A DNA stretch of 64,000 nucleotides from Massilia polaris (GCF_012927275.1 NZ_JABBGG010000006.1:62001-126000), one strand, 5' to 3'. Numbered from the stretch's first letter, positions 46,892 to 59,972 are shown. Numbers and translations are program-made. Notes: generated by a model from the sequence alone, not told the origin.

Positions 46892-48037
46892 TCATTCGGA
46901 TATGCGGCGGCGAAATGGATTGCGTTCGTTAAGTTCATCAATGTAGCTTTCGATTCCACCGCTCTCGCGTTCGAGAAACCGCTCAATCGCGTCGGCAAAC
47001 GCCGTATGCGCAAGCCAGTGCGCGGACCAGGTTCGTGTTGGCAGGAATCCACGGGCCATCTTGTGCTCGCCCTGCGCACCGCCTTCGAACACAGCGATTT
47101 TCTGCTCGATACAGAACTCCAGCGGCTGGTAGTACGCAGTTTCAAAATGCAGGCACGGGACGTGTTCAAGCTCGCCCCAGTAACGACCGAACAGCGTGTC
47201 TTCGTTGTGAATGACCATCGATGACGCCACCGGTTCGCCGTCCCGCTCTGCGATCACCAGCATGATATTTTCCGGCATGGTCCGGCCGATGCGCAGGAAG
47301 AAGTCGAGGTTCAGGTATGGCGTCGAGTGGTGATCGCGATAGGTGTGGCGATAGCAGCGGTTGAATAGCCGCCAGTCGGATTCGGCCGCGTCGATGCCGC
47401 GCACGCGCCGCAGCACCACGCCGGCCTCCTGCACCTTGCGCCGCTCGGCGTTGATGTTCTTGCGCTTCTTGCGCTCCAGCGTGGCGAGGAACTCGTCGAA
47501 ATCGCGGTAGCCCGCGTTCAGCCAATGGAACTGCACGCCGCTCCTGAGCATATAGCCCGCTTCCGCCAGTTGCTGGGCTTCTTCCTCCGGCGGATACAGG
47601 ATGTGCGTCGATGACACGCCAGAGGCCTGCTGCGTCGCACGCAGCACGTCGATCAGCGCGGCACGCGCAGCCGCATCAACCGCCATCAGGCGCGGGCCGG
47701 TCACCGGCGTGAACGGAATCGCCGACAGCAGCTTGGGGTAGTACTCGAAGCCGTTGCGGTGATAGGCGTCCGCCCAGGCCCAGTCAAACACATATTCGCC
47801 ATATGAATGCGACTTGACGTACAGCGGCATCGCAGCGGCCAGCTCCGCGCCGTCGTAAAGCACGATGAACTGCGGCTGCCAGCCCGTCTCCGCGCAGGCG
47901 CTGCCCGACTCGTGCAGCGCGTGCAGGAAGGCATACGACAGGAAAGGGTTGGGCTTGCCCTGGCGCGCGACCAGGGCGTCCCATGCTGGCTGGCCGATCT
48001 CGGCCAGGGAAGAAACGATATGCGTGCGATAATTCAT
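46892..48037 (-). CDS. FemAB/GNAT-like acyltransferase (COG3146 family)
   Basis: 381 aa. The family is described as predicted N-acyltransferases related to peptidoglycan FemX/FemAB folds. Visible conserved blocks are PFLSYAFLHALHESGSA, VKSHSYGEYVFDWAWADAY, the basic ERKKRKNINAERRKV and DTLFGRYWGELEHVPCLHFE, and EGGAQGEHKMARGFLPTRTW near the end. No signal or membrane helix is seen, so it is cytosolic. Substrate and biological role are unknown. It is divergent from nadE with only 35 bases between the start codons. Confidence 0.88.
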   Translation of the reverse strand: MNYRTHIVSSLAEIGQPAWDALVARQGKPNPFLSYAFLHALHESGSACAETGWQPQFIVLYDGAELAAAMPLYVKSHSYGEYVFDWAWADAYHRNGFEYYPKLLSAIPFTPVTGPRLMAVDAAARAALIDVLRATQQASGVSSTHILYPPEEEAQQLAEAGYMLRSGVQFHWLNAGYRDFDEFLATLERKKRKNINAERRKVQEAGVVLRRVRGIDAAESDWRLFNRCYRHTYRDHHSTPYLNLDFFLRIGRTMPENIMLVIAERDGEPVASSMVIHNEDTLFGRYWGELEHVPCLHFETAYYQPLEFCIEQKIAVFEGGAQGEHKMARGFLPTRTWSAHWLAHTAFADAIERFLERESGGIESYIDELNERNPFRRRISE

Positions 48038-48072
48038 TTATATAAAACCACTCGTATTTTTGCGCGGAAGTC

Positions 48073-50124
<2,052 letters not shown>

Positions 50125-50232
50125 GCAATAAACAATTGATACAATTTTTGATGCAAGTTAAGTGTGCGGGGTGACCGGCACGCGGTTCGCCGATATAGTT
50201 GTGGGTATTGCCGCAGCTGTGAAGGAACCGTC

Positions 50233-50955
50233 ATGCAAAGAACCGCAATCGTCACCGGGGGAACCCGTGGCATCGGACAGGCCATTTCCCTTGCCTTGCA
50301 TGCGGCTGGCCACCGCGTCGTCGCCGTCTATCACAGCAATACCGACGCCGCACGCGCCTTCTCGGACGCCAACGGCATTGCTGTCTTCCAATGGGATGTG
50401 TCGGACTTTGAAGCCTGCCGGCACGGCATCGGCAAGGTCGCGGAAACGCTCGGGCCGATCGATATCCTCGTCAACAACGCCGGCATCACTGACGACGCCA
50501 TGCTGCACCGCATGTCGCCCGAACAGTGGTGGAAGGTCATCAATACCAACCTCGGCTCAATGTTCAACATGTCGCACCATGTCATTCACGGCATGCGCGA
50601 ACGCGGATTTGGGCGCATCATTAATATCAGCTCCATAAATGGAGAAAAGGGCCAGCTCGGCCAGGCCAATTACTCGGCCGCCAAGGCGGGCATCCTCGGC
50701 TTTACCAAGGCGCTGGCGCTGGAGAGCGCTCGCAAGAACGTCACCGTCAACGCGATCGCGCCCGGTTATTGCGATACGGCGATGGTGGCCGAAGTGCCGC
50801 CAGAGGTGCTGAAGTCCATCGTGGAGGACATACCGGTAGGGCGGTTGGGAACGCCTGCCGATGTCGGACGGATGGTTGCTTTCCTGGCGGACGATGCCGC
50901 CGGTTTCATCACCGGAGCCACCTTCAACGTGAATGGCGGCCAGTATATGGAATAG
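50233..50955 (+). CDS. phbB: acetoacetyl-CoA reductase
   Basis: 240 aa from the ATG at 50233 behind AAGGAA. Short-chain dehydrogenase fold: TGGTRGIG cofactor loop, NNAGITDD, catalytic Ser in INISSINGEKGQLGQ, Tyr and Lys in YSAAKAG. The pattern QANYSAAKAGILGFTKALALE and GYCDTAMV identify the NADPH-dependent acetoacetyl-CoA reductase that makes (R)-3-hydroxybutyryl-CoA for PHB. phaA and phaC are not adjacent. FabG-type ketoacyl reductase is the main alternative. Confidence 0.92.
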   Translation: MQRTAIVTGGTRGIGQAISLALHAAGHRVVAVYHSNTDAARAFSDANGIAVFQWDVSDFEACRHGIGKVAETLGPIDILVNNAGITDDAMLHRMSPEQWWKVINTNLGSMFNMSHHVIHGMRERGFGRIINISSINGEKGQLGQANYSAAKAGILGFTKALALESARKNVTVNAIAPGYCDTAMVAEVPPEVLKSIVEDIPVGRLGTPADVGRMVAFLADDAAGFITGATFNVNGGQYME

Positions 50956-50964
50956 GGAGGACAG

Positions 50965-51375
50965 ATGGACGTGATTGAATGGACCCCGGCGATGGAGCTG
51001 GGCAATCCGGCGATCGACGAAGCGCACAGGGCTTTGTTCGACGAAATGGTGCGGCTATACGCCGCGCCGGACAGCGACCTGGCGGAAGGGCTGCCGAGGC
51101 TGTGCGACAGGCTCGAGCGCGATTTCCGTGAAGAGGAAGACGTGATGGAAGCCATGGACCTGCCCGACGTGAAGGAGCATCGCGAGCAGCATGCTCGGGT
51201 GTTGAGCGCGCTGCACCATGTCGTGGTGGGCGAGCCGGCGGAAGCGCGCGAGGCCTTGATGCTGTTGCCGCAGTGGTTCCAGCTGCACGTGGCGACGATG
51301 GACAGGTCGCTGGCGATGGGGCTGCATCCGGCGGGAACGGGCAGCCAGGCAAATGGAGGCTACGCAACCTTGTAG
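50965..51375 (+). CDS. bacteriohemerythrin with one altered metal ligand
   Basis: 136 aa, starts 9 bases after the reductase behind GGGAGGA. The hemerythrin pattern is evident: WTPAMELGNPAIDEAHRALF (first His), KEHREQHARVL (two His), WFQLHVATMDRS (His, Asp). In the second helix the family has HFxxEExxM; here it is DFREEEDVM, so the His ligand is replaced by Asp. The protein may bind iron differently or hold no oxygen-binding diiron site. It may act as a sensor or be decaying. It lies between PHB and nitrogen-control genes. Confidence 0.87.
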   Translation: MDVIEWTPAMELGNPAIDEAHRALFDEMVRLYAAPDSDLAEGLPRLCDRLERDFREEEDVMEAMDLPDVKEHREQHARVLSALHHVVVGEPAEAREALMLLPQWFQLHVATMDRSLAMGLHPAGTGSQANGGYATL

Positions 51376-51405
51376 AAAGTGCCACGCGGCGCGCTCGTCG
51401 GCTAA

Positions 51406-51777
<372 letters not shown>

Positions 51778-51795
51778 AGTCCGATTCATTGGATC

Positions 51796-51828
51796 CGTAG
51801 GGCGGCAGCCACGCTTATCCGCCCTACG
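51796..51828. repeat. REP-like palindrome, copy 5
   Basis: Perfect 10-bp arms CGTAGGGCGG and CCGCCCTACG. The part 51801-51823 is identical to 34690-34712. It lies 19 bases after the glnB stop. Confidence 0.75.
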
Positions 51829-51842
51829 CGAGATCAGCGTGG

Positions 51843-51869
51843 GCGGAAAGCGCGCAGCGCGCATTCCGC
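51843..51869. repeat. second palindrome adjoining copy 5
   Basis: GCGGAA (51843-51848) and TTCCGC (51864-51869) flank GCGCGCAGCGCGC, itself self-complementary. Together with copy 5 it fills the gap between convergent glnB and the YicG-like gene and may act as a terminator without a T tract. Confidence 0.5.
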
Positions 51870-51880
51870 GTCACCTCCCG

Positions 51881-52486
51881 CTACCGCCCCATCTTAATAT
51901 CAAACCGCCACGTCAGCAGCCGCAGGCCGGTAATGAACGTCGCGCTCGACCACAGCGCGAAATCATGCGGGAACTCGAAATGCCGCATGAGCAGATACAT
52001 CCAGCTGCCTAAAAACGAACAGATCGCATACGGTTTCCCATCCCGGAACACCATCGGCACCTCGTTACAAACGATATCCCGCAGCACCCCGCCAAAGATC
52101 CCCGTAATCACGCCCATCATCGACGCGATGAAAATCGGCATGTTCGCATCCAGCGCCGCCGACACCCCCGCAATCGAAAACAGCCCCAGCCCGATCGCGT
52201 CGGCAATCACGATCAGCTTCTCGGACAGGATGTGCCGCAGCGTCCGGATTAGCGGCGTCGCTACCAGCGCCAGAACGAAAATCAGAATCGCGTATTCCTG
52301 GTGCGTTACCCAGAACAGCGGCCGCAGGTCGAGCAGGATGTCGCGCAGCGTACCGCCGCCAAACGCGGTGATGAAGGCAACGGTGAACACGCCGACCAGG
52401 TCCATGCGCTTGCGCCGGGCTTCAATGAAGCCCGAGAACGCGCCGACCAGGATCGCCATGATTTCGATGAATTTAATGAGGGTCAT
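51881..52486 (-). CDS. YicG/TRIC-type membrane protein (UPF0126)
   Basis: 201 aa from the ATG at 52486; a TTG two codons upstream is less likely. Two repeats of three membrane helices with the Gly-rich signatures FGGGTLRDILLDLRPLFWV and FGGVLRDIVCNEVPMVF, the duplicate Gly-Gly-x-x-R-D motif of the UPF0126/TRIC family. Bacterial members form trimeric monovalent cation channels; some YicG homologues are linked to glycine uptake. Inner membrane. Confidence 0.93.
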   Translation of the reverse strand: MTLIKFIEIMAILVGAFSGFIEARRKRMDLVGVFTVAFITAFGGGTLRDILLDLRPLFWVTHQEYAILIFVLALVATPLIRTLRHILSEKLIVIADAIGLGLFSIAGVSAALDANMPIFIASMMGVITGIFGGVLRDIVCNEVPMVFRDGKPYAICSFLGSWMYLLMRHFEFPHDFALWSSATFITGLRLLTWRFDIKMGR

Positions 52487-52579
52487 GCACAAAACGTAAG
52501 ATAGCGATGTTGCTACCTTACCATGCGCATGACGGCAGGGGGAAGGGCGCGCGCCGCGGGCCCGGTAATACGAGCAGCG

Positions 52580-53248
52580 TCAGGCCGTCGGCAGCGCCGC
52601 CTTTAGCAGGACGATCAGCGCACCGTGCGGGCGCCCATCCATATTCGCTGCGCAGAACGCAATGACGTCGTCTTTCTGCTCCAGCCAGCTGTGCACCATC
52701 GAGCGCAGCACCGGTTCGCCGCCGGCCGAGCCGAGGCCTTTGCCGTGGATGATGCAGACGCAGCGCAGCTTGCCCTTGACCGCGCGGCGCAGGAAATCGC
52801 CAAGCTGGTCGCGCGCGGTGTCGCGCCGCATGCCGTGCAGGTCGAGCTCGTCCTGAACCTGCCAGTAGCCTTTGCGCAGCTTTTTCAGCACGTCGGAACC
52901 AACGCCACTGCGCGTGAAGCTGACACCCGGCTCATCTTCGAGCAGGTGCTCGACGTCGAAGTCATCGGACAGCGATTCGCGCAGCACCGCCGCGTCGTCG
53001 TCTGCCTGGCTGCGGAACTTCTGCCGCGGCGGGGGCGGATTCACCCCCGGCGGCGCGTTCGGAACATAGCGGTTCGACTCGGGCAGCTTCTTGACACCGC
53101 CGAGCGAGGTGTGGAACACGTTCGCTTCCTGGTGAGCGATGCGTTCACGCTGTTCGCGCTCGGCCTTTTCGATGGCGCGCTGCTCTTCCTGGACCTTGAG
53201 CGATTCCTTCAAGGCCTTCAGATCGGCAAAATCTTTCATCGACGCCAT
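52580..53248 (-). CDS. Smr-domain protein
   Basis: 222 aa. A charged N-terminal helix (LKESLKVQEEQRAIEKAERE), a Pro-rich linker, and a C-terminal Smr domain with LDLHGMRRDTARDQL and CIIHGKGLGSAGG (the LDxH and HGxG catalytic motifs). Smr domains have endonuclease activity; in MutS2-like and SmrB-like proteins they act on DNA junctions or collided ribosomes. SmrB/YfcN-type members look closest by architecture, but this is inference. It begins 9 bases after the trxB stop and is probably cotranscribed. Confidence 0.92.
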   Translation of the reverse strand: MASMKDFADLKALKESLKVQEEQRAIEKAEREQRERIAHQEANVFHTSLGGVKKLPESNRYVPNAPPGVNPPPPRQKFRSQADDDAAVLRESLSDDFDVEHLLEDEPGVSFTRSGVGSDVLKKLRKGYWQVQDELDLHGMRRDTARDQLGDFLRRAVKGKLRCVCIIHGKGLGSAGGEPVLRSMVHSWLEQKDDVIAFCAANMDGRPHGALIVLLKAALPTA

Positions 53249-53257
53249 GATGTTTCC

Positions 53258-54268
<1,011 letters not shown>

Positions 54269-54406
54269 TCAAGTGACGCTGGGGTTCAATATGCGTATCC
54301 AAGATTATAGACGATGATGCGTACGTGCATGAATGATGGGCATGTATTGCAATATATGGCTTAGAATGGACGGATTGCAGTCATAGCAGCAACGCGTTTC
54401 CTCAGA

Positions 54407-56761
54407 ATGACAAAGACTAGCCAAGCCCAAACTTCCAGTTATACCCGCAACACCACCGTCCGGCAGCCGCTGCCGAACCGCCTGGTGCGCCTGTTGTCCG
54501 AGGCGCGCTGGATCGCGCTCGCGGTGATGTTCCTGTATTTTGTCATGATTCTCCTCAGCTATAACAAGGGTGACCCGGGCTGGTCGCACGAGGTGCAGGT
54601 GCCCAAGGTGATGAACCTGGGAGGCCGCGCCGGCGCCTGGCTGGCGGACCTGATGCTGTTCGTGTTCGGGTTCTCGGCCTGGTGGTGGTGCGTCTGCTTC
54701 CTGCGGCTGGTCTGGAAGGGCTACCGCTCGCTGACCGACAAGTTTGTGATGGAACGCGAGTCCGATCCCGAGCATGAGCATGAAGGCGCGATCCGCTGGG
54801 TCGGCTTTGCGCTGCTGTTCGTCGGCAGCGTCGGCATCGAATACCTGCGCATGCGCTCGCTGAACGTGCAGCTGCCGTTCGTCAATGGCGGCGTACTGGG
54901 CAAGATGATCGGCCAGAATGCGCACGATGCGTTCGGCTTCACTGGCGCCACTTTGCTGTTGCTGGCGCTGTTCGCGCTGGGTTTCTCGCTGTTCTTCCAG
55001 GTGTCGTGGATGGCCGTGGCCGAACGCATCGGCGAGGCGCTCGAGGACACCATTGAATGGTTCCGCCTGCGCTACCAGGACCGCGAGGACCGCAAGCAGG
55101 GCGAGGTTGCCGCCGTCAAGCGCGACGAGGTGGTCGTGCACGAGCGCGCCAAGCACGTCGAAAAACATGTCTCCGCGCCGCCGGTCAAGATCGAGCCGCA
55201 GGTGGTCGAGGTGGTCAAGTCCGAGCGTGTGCAGAAGGAAAAGCAGGCCGCGCTGTTCCAGGACTTGCCGGGCGACTCCAACCTGCCGCCGCTGTCGCTG
55301 CTGGATGAACCGCCGGAAATGCAGGAAACTGTTTCCGTCGAAACGCTGGAATTCACCAGCCGCCTGATCGAGAAGAAGCTGTCCGACTTCGGCGTCGAAG
55401 CCAAGGTCGTGGCCGCCTATCCGGGCCCGGTGGTAACCCGCTACGAAATCGAACCGGCCACCGGCGTCAAGGGCAGCCAGATCGTCGGCCTGGCGCGCGA
55501 CCTGGCCCGTTCGCTGTCGCTGACCTCAATCCGCGTCGTCGAAACCATTCCAGGCAAAAACTACATGGCGCTGGAACTGCCGAATCCGAAGCGCCAGATC
55601 GTGCGCCTGACCGAGATCGTCGGTTCCAAGGTGTACAACGACAGCTCGTCGAACCTGACTATTGCATTGGGTAAGGACATTGCCGGCAAGGCGGTGGTCG
55701 CCGACCTGGCCAAGATGCCGCACTTGCTGGTCGCGGGTACGACCGGTTCGGGTAAATCGGTGGGTATTAACGCCACCATCCTGTCGCTGCTGTACAAATC
55801 CGACCCGGCCGACGTGCGCCTGATCCTGATCGACCCGAAAATGCTGGAAATGTCGGTGTACGAGGGCATTCCACACCTGTTGGCGCCGGTGGTGACCGAC
55901 ATGCGCCAGGCCGGCCACGCCCTGAACTGGGCCGTGAACGAGATGGAACGCCGCTATAAGCTGATGAGTAAGCTCGGCGTGCGTAACCTGGCCGGCTACA
56001 ACGCCAAGATCGCCGACGCGGCCAAGCGCGAAGAACACATCCCGAATCCGTTCTCGCTGACACCGGATTCGCCAGAGCCTCTTGAGAAATTGCCAACCAT
56101 CGTCATTATTATTGACGAGCTGGCCGACCTGATGATGGTCGTGGGTAAGAAGGTCGAGGAATTGATCGCTCGTATCGCGCAGAAGGCGCGCGCGGCCGGC
56201 CTGCACCTGATCCTGGCAACCCAGCGTCCGTCGGTCGACGTCATTACCGGCCTGATCAAGGCGAATATCCCGACCCGAATCGCGTTCCAGGTATCGTCGA
56301 AGATCGACTCGCGCACGATTCTGGACCAGATGGGCGCCGAAGCGCTGCTCGGCATGGGTGACATGCTGTACATGCCGCCGGGAACCGGCCTGCCGATCCG
56401 CGTGCACGGCGCGTTCGTATCTGATGAGGAAGTGCATCGAGTTGTAAAACATCTGCAATCTCTTGGCGAACCGAATTACATTGAAGGCATCCTCGAAGGC
56501 GGGACGCTGGAAGGCGAGGGCGGCGCTGAAGGCGGAGTTGCCGGCGAAGCGGGTGGCGAGGCCGATCCGATGTACGACCAGGCAGTTCAGGTTGTGCTGA
56601 AGAACCGCCGCGCATCGATCTCGCTGGTGCAGCGCCACCTGCGCATCGGCTACAACCGCGCGGCGCGCCTGCTGGAGCAGATGGAAAACAGCGGAGTCGT
56701 CTCCGCCATGCAATCTAACGGCAACCGGGAAATTCTCGTTCCTGCTGCCAGTGCTGAATAA
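54407..56761 (+). CDS. ftsK: DNA translocase FtsK
   Basis: 784 aa. Four membrane helices in the first 200 residues ([33 protein letters not shown]), a short charged linker, then the motor: Walker [14 protein letters not shown], Walker [33 protein letters not shown], and the C-terminal gamma winged helix ([33 protein letters not shown]) that reads KOPS sites. It pumps chromosome dimers at the septum and activates XerCD at dif. The linker is much shorter than in E. coli (1329 aa), as in other betaproteobacteria. Confidence 0.97.
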   Translation: MTKTSQAQTSSYTRNTTVRQPLPNRLVRLLSEARWIALAVMFLYFVMILLSYNKGDPGWSHEVQVPKVMNLGGRAGAWLADLMLFVFGFSAWWWCVCFLRLVWKGYRSLTDKFVMERESDPEHEHEGAIRWVGFALLFVGSVGIEYLRMRSLNVQLPFVNGGVLGKMIGQNAHDAFGFTGATLLLLALFALGFSLFFQVSWMAVAERIGEALEDTIEWFRLRYQDREDRKQGEVAAVKRDEVVVHERAKHVEKHVSAPPVKIEPQVVEVVKSERVQKEKQAALFQDLPGDSNLPPLSLLDEPPEMQETVSVETLEFTSRLIEKKLSDFGVEAKVVAAYPGPVVTRYEIEPATGVKGSQIVGLARDLARSLSLTSIRVVETIPGKNYMALELPNPKRQIVRLTEIVGSKVYNDSSSNLTIALGKDIAGKAVVADLAKMPHLLVAGTTGSGKSVGINATILSLLYKSDPADVRLILIDPKMLEMSVYEGIPHLLAPVVTDMRQAGHALNWAVNEMERRYKLMSKLGVRNLAGYNAKIADAAKREEHIPNPFSLTPDSPEPLEKLPTIVIIIDELADLMMVVGKKVEELIARIAQKARAAGLHLILATQRPSVDVITGLIKANIPTRIAFQVSSKIDSRTILDQMGAEALLGMGDMLYMPPGTGLPIRVHGAFVSDEEVHRVVKHLQSLGEPNYIEGILEGGTLEGEGGAEGGVAGEAGGEADPMYDQAVQVVLKNRRASISLVQRHLRIGYNRAARLLEQMENSGVVSAMQSNGNREILVPAASAE

Positions 56762-56773
56762 AGAAGGAACCAC

Positions 56774-57415
56774 ATGGGTATCAGCTTGAAGAATACATTG
56801 GGCGTTGTCGTTGCCGCAGGCGCGTTGGCGCTGTCGGGTTCGGCGTACGCAAGTGCGCTGGCCCAGTTCAAGACCTTCGTCTCCAGCACCAAATCGGCGC
56901 GCGGCGAATTCACGCAGCGCCAGGTCAAGAAGGCCGAGGGCAGCAAGGTAGCGGCGCCATCCACGGGCACGTTTGTGTTTGCGCGTCCGGGCAAGTTCAT
57001 CTGGACTTACCAGAAGCCGTACGACCAGCTGCTGCAGGCCGACGGCGACCAGCTCTATATCTATGACAAAGACCTGAACCAGGTGACGGTCAAGAAGCTG
57101 GGCGATGCGCTGGGCTCGTCTCCTGCCGCGATCCTGTTCGGCAGCAACGACCTGGAAAAGAACTTCACGTTGAGTGAAGCGGGCACGCGCGATGGGCTGG
57201 AATGGCTGAACGCGACACCGAAGTCGAAAGACACGGCATTTGAGCTGATCAGCATCGGCCTGCGCAACGGCACGCCGGAAGCGATGGAGCTGAAGGATGC
57301 GTTCGGGCAGACCTCGCTGCTGGCATTCCAGAAGTTCGAGAAGAACCCCAACCTCGGCGCGCAACAGTTCAAGTTCGTGATGCCGAAGGGCGCTGACGTC
57401 TTCAACAGCAACTAG
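56774..57415 (+). CDS. lolA: outer-membrane lipoprotein carrier protein LolA
   Basis: 213 aa, signal peptide ending at GSAYAS. Features of the LolA fold: [54 protein letters not shown] and [20 protein letters not shown]. It ferries lipoproteins from LolCDE to LolB across the periplasm. It starts 12 bases after ftsK behind AAGGAA and is probably cotranscribed with it. Confidence 0.96.
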   Translation: MGISLKNTLGVVVAAGALALSGSAYASALAQFKTFVSSTKSARGEFTQRQVKKAEGSKVAAPSTGTFVFARPGKFIWTYQKPYDQLLQADGDQLYIYDKDLNQVTVKKLGDALGSSPAAILFGSNDLEKNFTLSEAGTRDGLEWLNATPKSKDTAFELISIGLRNGTPEAMELKDAFGQTSLLAFQKFEKNPNLGAQQFKFVMPKGADVFNSN

Positions 57416-57496
57416 CTCGTCGTTCCCGGAGTTTTTCAACCTCCCTTGGTTTTTTCGACATCACCCACTCGAACCGGGCTGGCGCAGCCGTTGTCA

Positions 57497-57502
57497 TATA
57501 AT
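57497..57502 (+). promoter_or_regulatory. -10 candidate upstream of rarA
   Basis: A perfect TATAAT lies at 57497-57502, 42 bases before the rarA GTG. No good -35 hexamer is seen at the right spacing. It would allow rarA to be transcribed apart from ftsK-lolA. Confidence 0.4.
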
Positions 57503-57543
57503 TTTGCCACGTACAACCCTCCAAACCCAATCCGGACCCGCCC

Positions 57544-58845
57544 GTGGATGACCTTTTCAAGACCGCGCCTTCGCCGCCCCTGGCCGAGGCGTTGCGCCCG
57601 GCCACCATCGACGAGGTGATCGGCCAGAGCCATTTGCTGGCGCCCGGCAAGCCGCTGAACCTGGTGTTCAAGTCTGGCAAACCGCACTCGATGATCCTCT
57701 GGGGCCCGCCCGGCGTCGGCAAAACCACGCTCGCGCGCCTGACCGCCAATGCCTTCGAATGCGAATTCATCGCGCTGTCGGCTGTGCTGTCCGGCGTAAA
57801 AGATATCCGCGCATCGATCGAGCAAGCCGAGCATTACCTGGCCGGCGGCAAGCACACGATCCTGTTCATCGACGAGATCCACCGCTTCAACAAATCGCAG
57901 CAGGACGCCTTGCTGCCGTTCGTCGAATCGGGCCTGGTGACGCTGATCGGCGCCACCACTGAAAACCCTTCATTCGAGGTCAACTCGGCGCTGCTGTCGC
58001 GTTCGCAGGTATATGTATTGAAGGCGCTGACGGATGCCGAGATGCTGCAGCTGCTCAAGCGCGCGCAGGAGAGGGTGCTGCACCATCTTGAATTCGACGA
58101 GGTGGCGATCGCCACGCTGATCGGCTACGCCGACGGCGACGCGCGCCGCTTCCTCAACCTGCTGGAACAGACCAAGACCTCGGCCGAAACCTCCGGCATC
58201 AGCCGGATCACCGGCGAATTCGTCGACAACGCGCTGACCTTGAACTCGCGCCGCTTCGACAAAGGCGGCGACAATTTCTACGACCAGATCTCGGCGCTGC
58301 ACAAGTCCGTGCGCGGCTCGCATCCCGACGCGGCCCTGTACTGGCTGTGCCGCATGCTCGACGGCGGCGCCGACGCAAAGTACCTGTCGCGCCGCATCGT
58401 GCGGATGGCGTGGGAAGACATCGGCATCGCGGATCCACGTGCCATCCAGCTCGCCAACGACGCTGCGGCAACCTACGAGCGGCTCGGCTCGCCCGAAGGC
58501 GAACTCGCGCTTGGACAGGCAGTCATCTACCTCGCGATCGCAGCCAAGAGCAATGCCGGCTATAACGCGTACAACCGCGCAATGGCGTTTGTGAAGAAAG
58601 ACAAGTCGCGCGAAGTGCCGGTCCACCTGCGCAATGCACCGACCAAGCTGATGAAGGAACTCGGCTACGGCCACGAATACCGCTACGCCCACGATGAACC
58701 GAATGCGTATGCGGCGGGCGAAACCTACCTTCCCGACGGCATCGCCGAACCGCGCTGGTACGAACCGGTCCCGCGCGGCATCGAAGCCAAGATTGCTGAG
58801 AAGTTGGCCTGGCTGCGTAGTCTTGATGAGGATGCGCAGGCGTAA
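57544..58845 (+). CDS. rarA: replication-associated recombination protein A
   Basis: 433 aa from a GTG at 57544. AAA+ clamp-loader relative: PATIDEVIGQSHLL, Walker A GPPGVGKTTLARL, Walker B ILFIDEIHRFNKSQQDALLP, sensor 1 LIGATTENPSFEVN, then the C-terminal tetramerisation domain (ALYWLCRMLDGGADAKYLSR). It works with SSB at stalled forks. In many Burkholderiales serS follows; here an oppositely directed MarR gene does. Confidence 0.96.
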   Translation: MDDLFKTAPSPPLAEALRPATIDEVIGQSHLLAPGKPLNLVFKSGKPHSMILWGPPGVGKTTLARLTANAFECEFIALSAVLSGVKDIRASIEQAEHYLAGGKHTILFIDEIHRFNKSQQDALLPFVESGLVTLIGATTENPSFEVNSALLSRSQVYVLKALTDAEMLQLLKRAQERVLHHLEFDEVAIATLIGYADGDARRFLNLLEQTKTSAETSGISRITGEFVDNALTLNSRRFDKGGDNFYDQISALHKSVRGSHPDAALYWLCRMLDGGADAKYLSRRIVRMAWEDIGIADPRAIQLANDAAATYERLGSPEGELALGQAVIYLAIAAKSNAGYNAYNRAMAFVKKDKSREVPVHLRNAPTKLMKELGYGHEYRYAHDEPNAYAAGETYLPDGIAEPRWYEPVPRGIEAKIAEKLAWLRSLDEDAQA

Positions 58846-58884
58846 GGCAGTCGCTGCTGTACGTCTACGCGGAATCGAGTGCCG

Positions 58885-59241
58885 TCAGCCGTTTCGGGCA
58901 GCCTTCACCATCGCAGCCGACAATTCGTCAAAATAAGATAACGCAGCCTGGGTCAGCTCGACCTGCTTGCGCCGGCTGTCCTCCGTATCCGACAGAGTAA
59001 TCCATCCCTTTTCCCGCATCGATTTAAGCCGCCTGTGCACCGTCGCCGGAGCGCCCAACTGGTCATGCGCCATGACGTCACGCACGCTCAGGCGCGCGTT
59101 CGCCTGTCCGGCCCGCGCGACCAGTTCAAGAATCCGCTCCTCCAGCGGATCGAGCGCCGGCAGAGTTGGCAACCCCCGCAACGCTTCCGTCAAGTTCAGG
59201 AAACGCAGGTACAGGTCTGCAGGGCGGGTGGGCTTGGTCAT
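58885..59241 (-). CDS. MarR-type winged-helix regulator
   Basis: 118 aa, short for a MarR protein. The winged helix is complete: LEERILELVARAGQ, LSVRDVMAHDQLGAPATVHR, RLKSMREKGWITL, SDTEDSRRKQVELT. The N-terminal dimerisation helix is reduced. It lies head to head with a MASE1-like gene, with an AT-rich palindrome between them that may be its own site. Confidence 0.85.
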   Translation of the reverse strand: MTKPTRPADLYLRFLNLTEALRGLPTLPALDPLEERILELVARAGQANARLSVRDVMAHDQLGAPATVHRRLKSMREKGWITLSDTEDSRRKQVELTQAALSYFDELSAAMVKAARNG

Positions 59242-59264
59242 TTTTTATTGATTGGTATGCTGCG

Positions 59265-59276
59265 TTAATTGATTAA
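59265..59276. promoter_or_regulatory. MarR operator candidate (TTAAT TG ATTAA)
   Basis: A palindrome with 5-bp arms and a 2-base centre, 23 bases upstream of the MarR start, in the divergent gap shared with the MASE1-like gene. A repeat of the half site continues (ATTAATTGC), as in many MarR operators. Confidence 0.5.
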
Positions 59277-59357
59277 TTGCAACTTGTTTCCCGGATGTAT
59301 ATACTTTTAGCTTATATACGTCCGTTTTGTGCCGCTTTTACTAAGGGAAGCTCATCG

Positions 59358-59912
59358 ATGTCGCAAGCCCGTCTGAACCTGTGCATGGCTGCTGCTACCG
59401 TTGTCCTGTTTTGCTCCGCATTGTTCGTCAACGAACTGCTGTTTACAAAACTCGAATTCGTCCCCGGCATCAATTGGATTTACCTTCCGGCCGGCATGCG
59501 CCTGCTGTGTATCCTGCTATTTGCCGAGGCGGGCGCGGTTGGCCTGTTGCTGGTCTCGTGGGGCGTCTGCTTCCTGTATTTCTTTCCGGATGACGTACTG
59601 CGCTCGTTCGTCGGCGGTATTGTCGCCACTGCGGCTCCCTACCTGGTCTACCGGGCCGCCGGGTGGCTCGCCGGGGCGCGCACATCGCTAGCCGACCTGA
59701 CGCCCACGCGCTTGCTGGCCTATGCCGTCGCGTTCTCGATCGCGAGCCCGTTACTGCACCACTTCTGGTTCGCGCTTCGCGGACAGGATAACCTGCTTTG
59801 GGGTTTCCTGGCCATGGCTGCGGGCGATCTCGCGGGTACGCTGATCGTGCTGTATTCGGCAAAGTACTTGCTCACGATGCTCTCGCCACGCCCGGCTACC
59901 CAGCACCCGTAA
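59358..59912 (+). CDS. MASE1-like integral membrane protein without output domain
   Basis: 184 aa from the ATG at 59358 behind AAGGGAAG. Five or six membrane helices (ATVVLFCSALFVNELLF; MRLLCILLFAEAGAVGLLLV; FVGGIVATAAPYLVYRAAGW) with IYLPAGMRLLCILLF, similar to the MASE1/MASE3 sensory membrane region. No kinase, GGDEF or EAL domain follows, so the membrane part is stand-alone. The function is unknown. It is a likely target of the divergent MarR regulator. Confidence 0.7.
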   Translation: MSQARLNLCMAAATVVLFCSALFVNELLFTKLEFVPGINWIYLPAGMRLLCILLFAEAGAVGLLLVSWGVCFLYFFPDDVLRSFVGGIVATAAPYLVYRAAGWLAGARTSLADLTPTRLLAYAVAFSIASPLLHHFWFALRGQDNLLWGFLAMAAGDLAGTLIVLYSAKYLLTMLSPRPATQHP

Positions 59913-59936
59913 AAAATATTACCAGAGTTAAACTAA

Positions 59937-59950
59937 TTTCTGTACAGAAA
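59937..59950. promoter_or_regulatory. perfect 14-bp palindrome TTTCTGTACAGAAA
   Basis: It lies 54 bases upstream of the lipoprotein ATG at 60004, in an AT-rich leader. A spacer-less CTGTACAG core does not match the usual LexA site. It is a candidate operator for an unknown regulator. Confidence 0.6.
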
Positions 59951-59972
59951 CCGGTTTGTTATGTAGAGTTTC

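Noticed and set aside
55526-57439. A long open frame antisense to ftsK and lolA
   Set aside because: It spans two unrelated real genes and their gap, which marks it as a chance frame.
59937-59950. LexA/SOS box
   Set aside because: CTGT and ACAG are present but directly abutted (CTGTACAG); the known LexA sites need about 8 bases between them.
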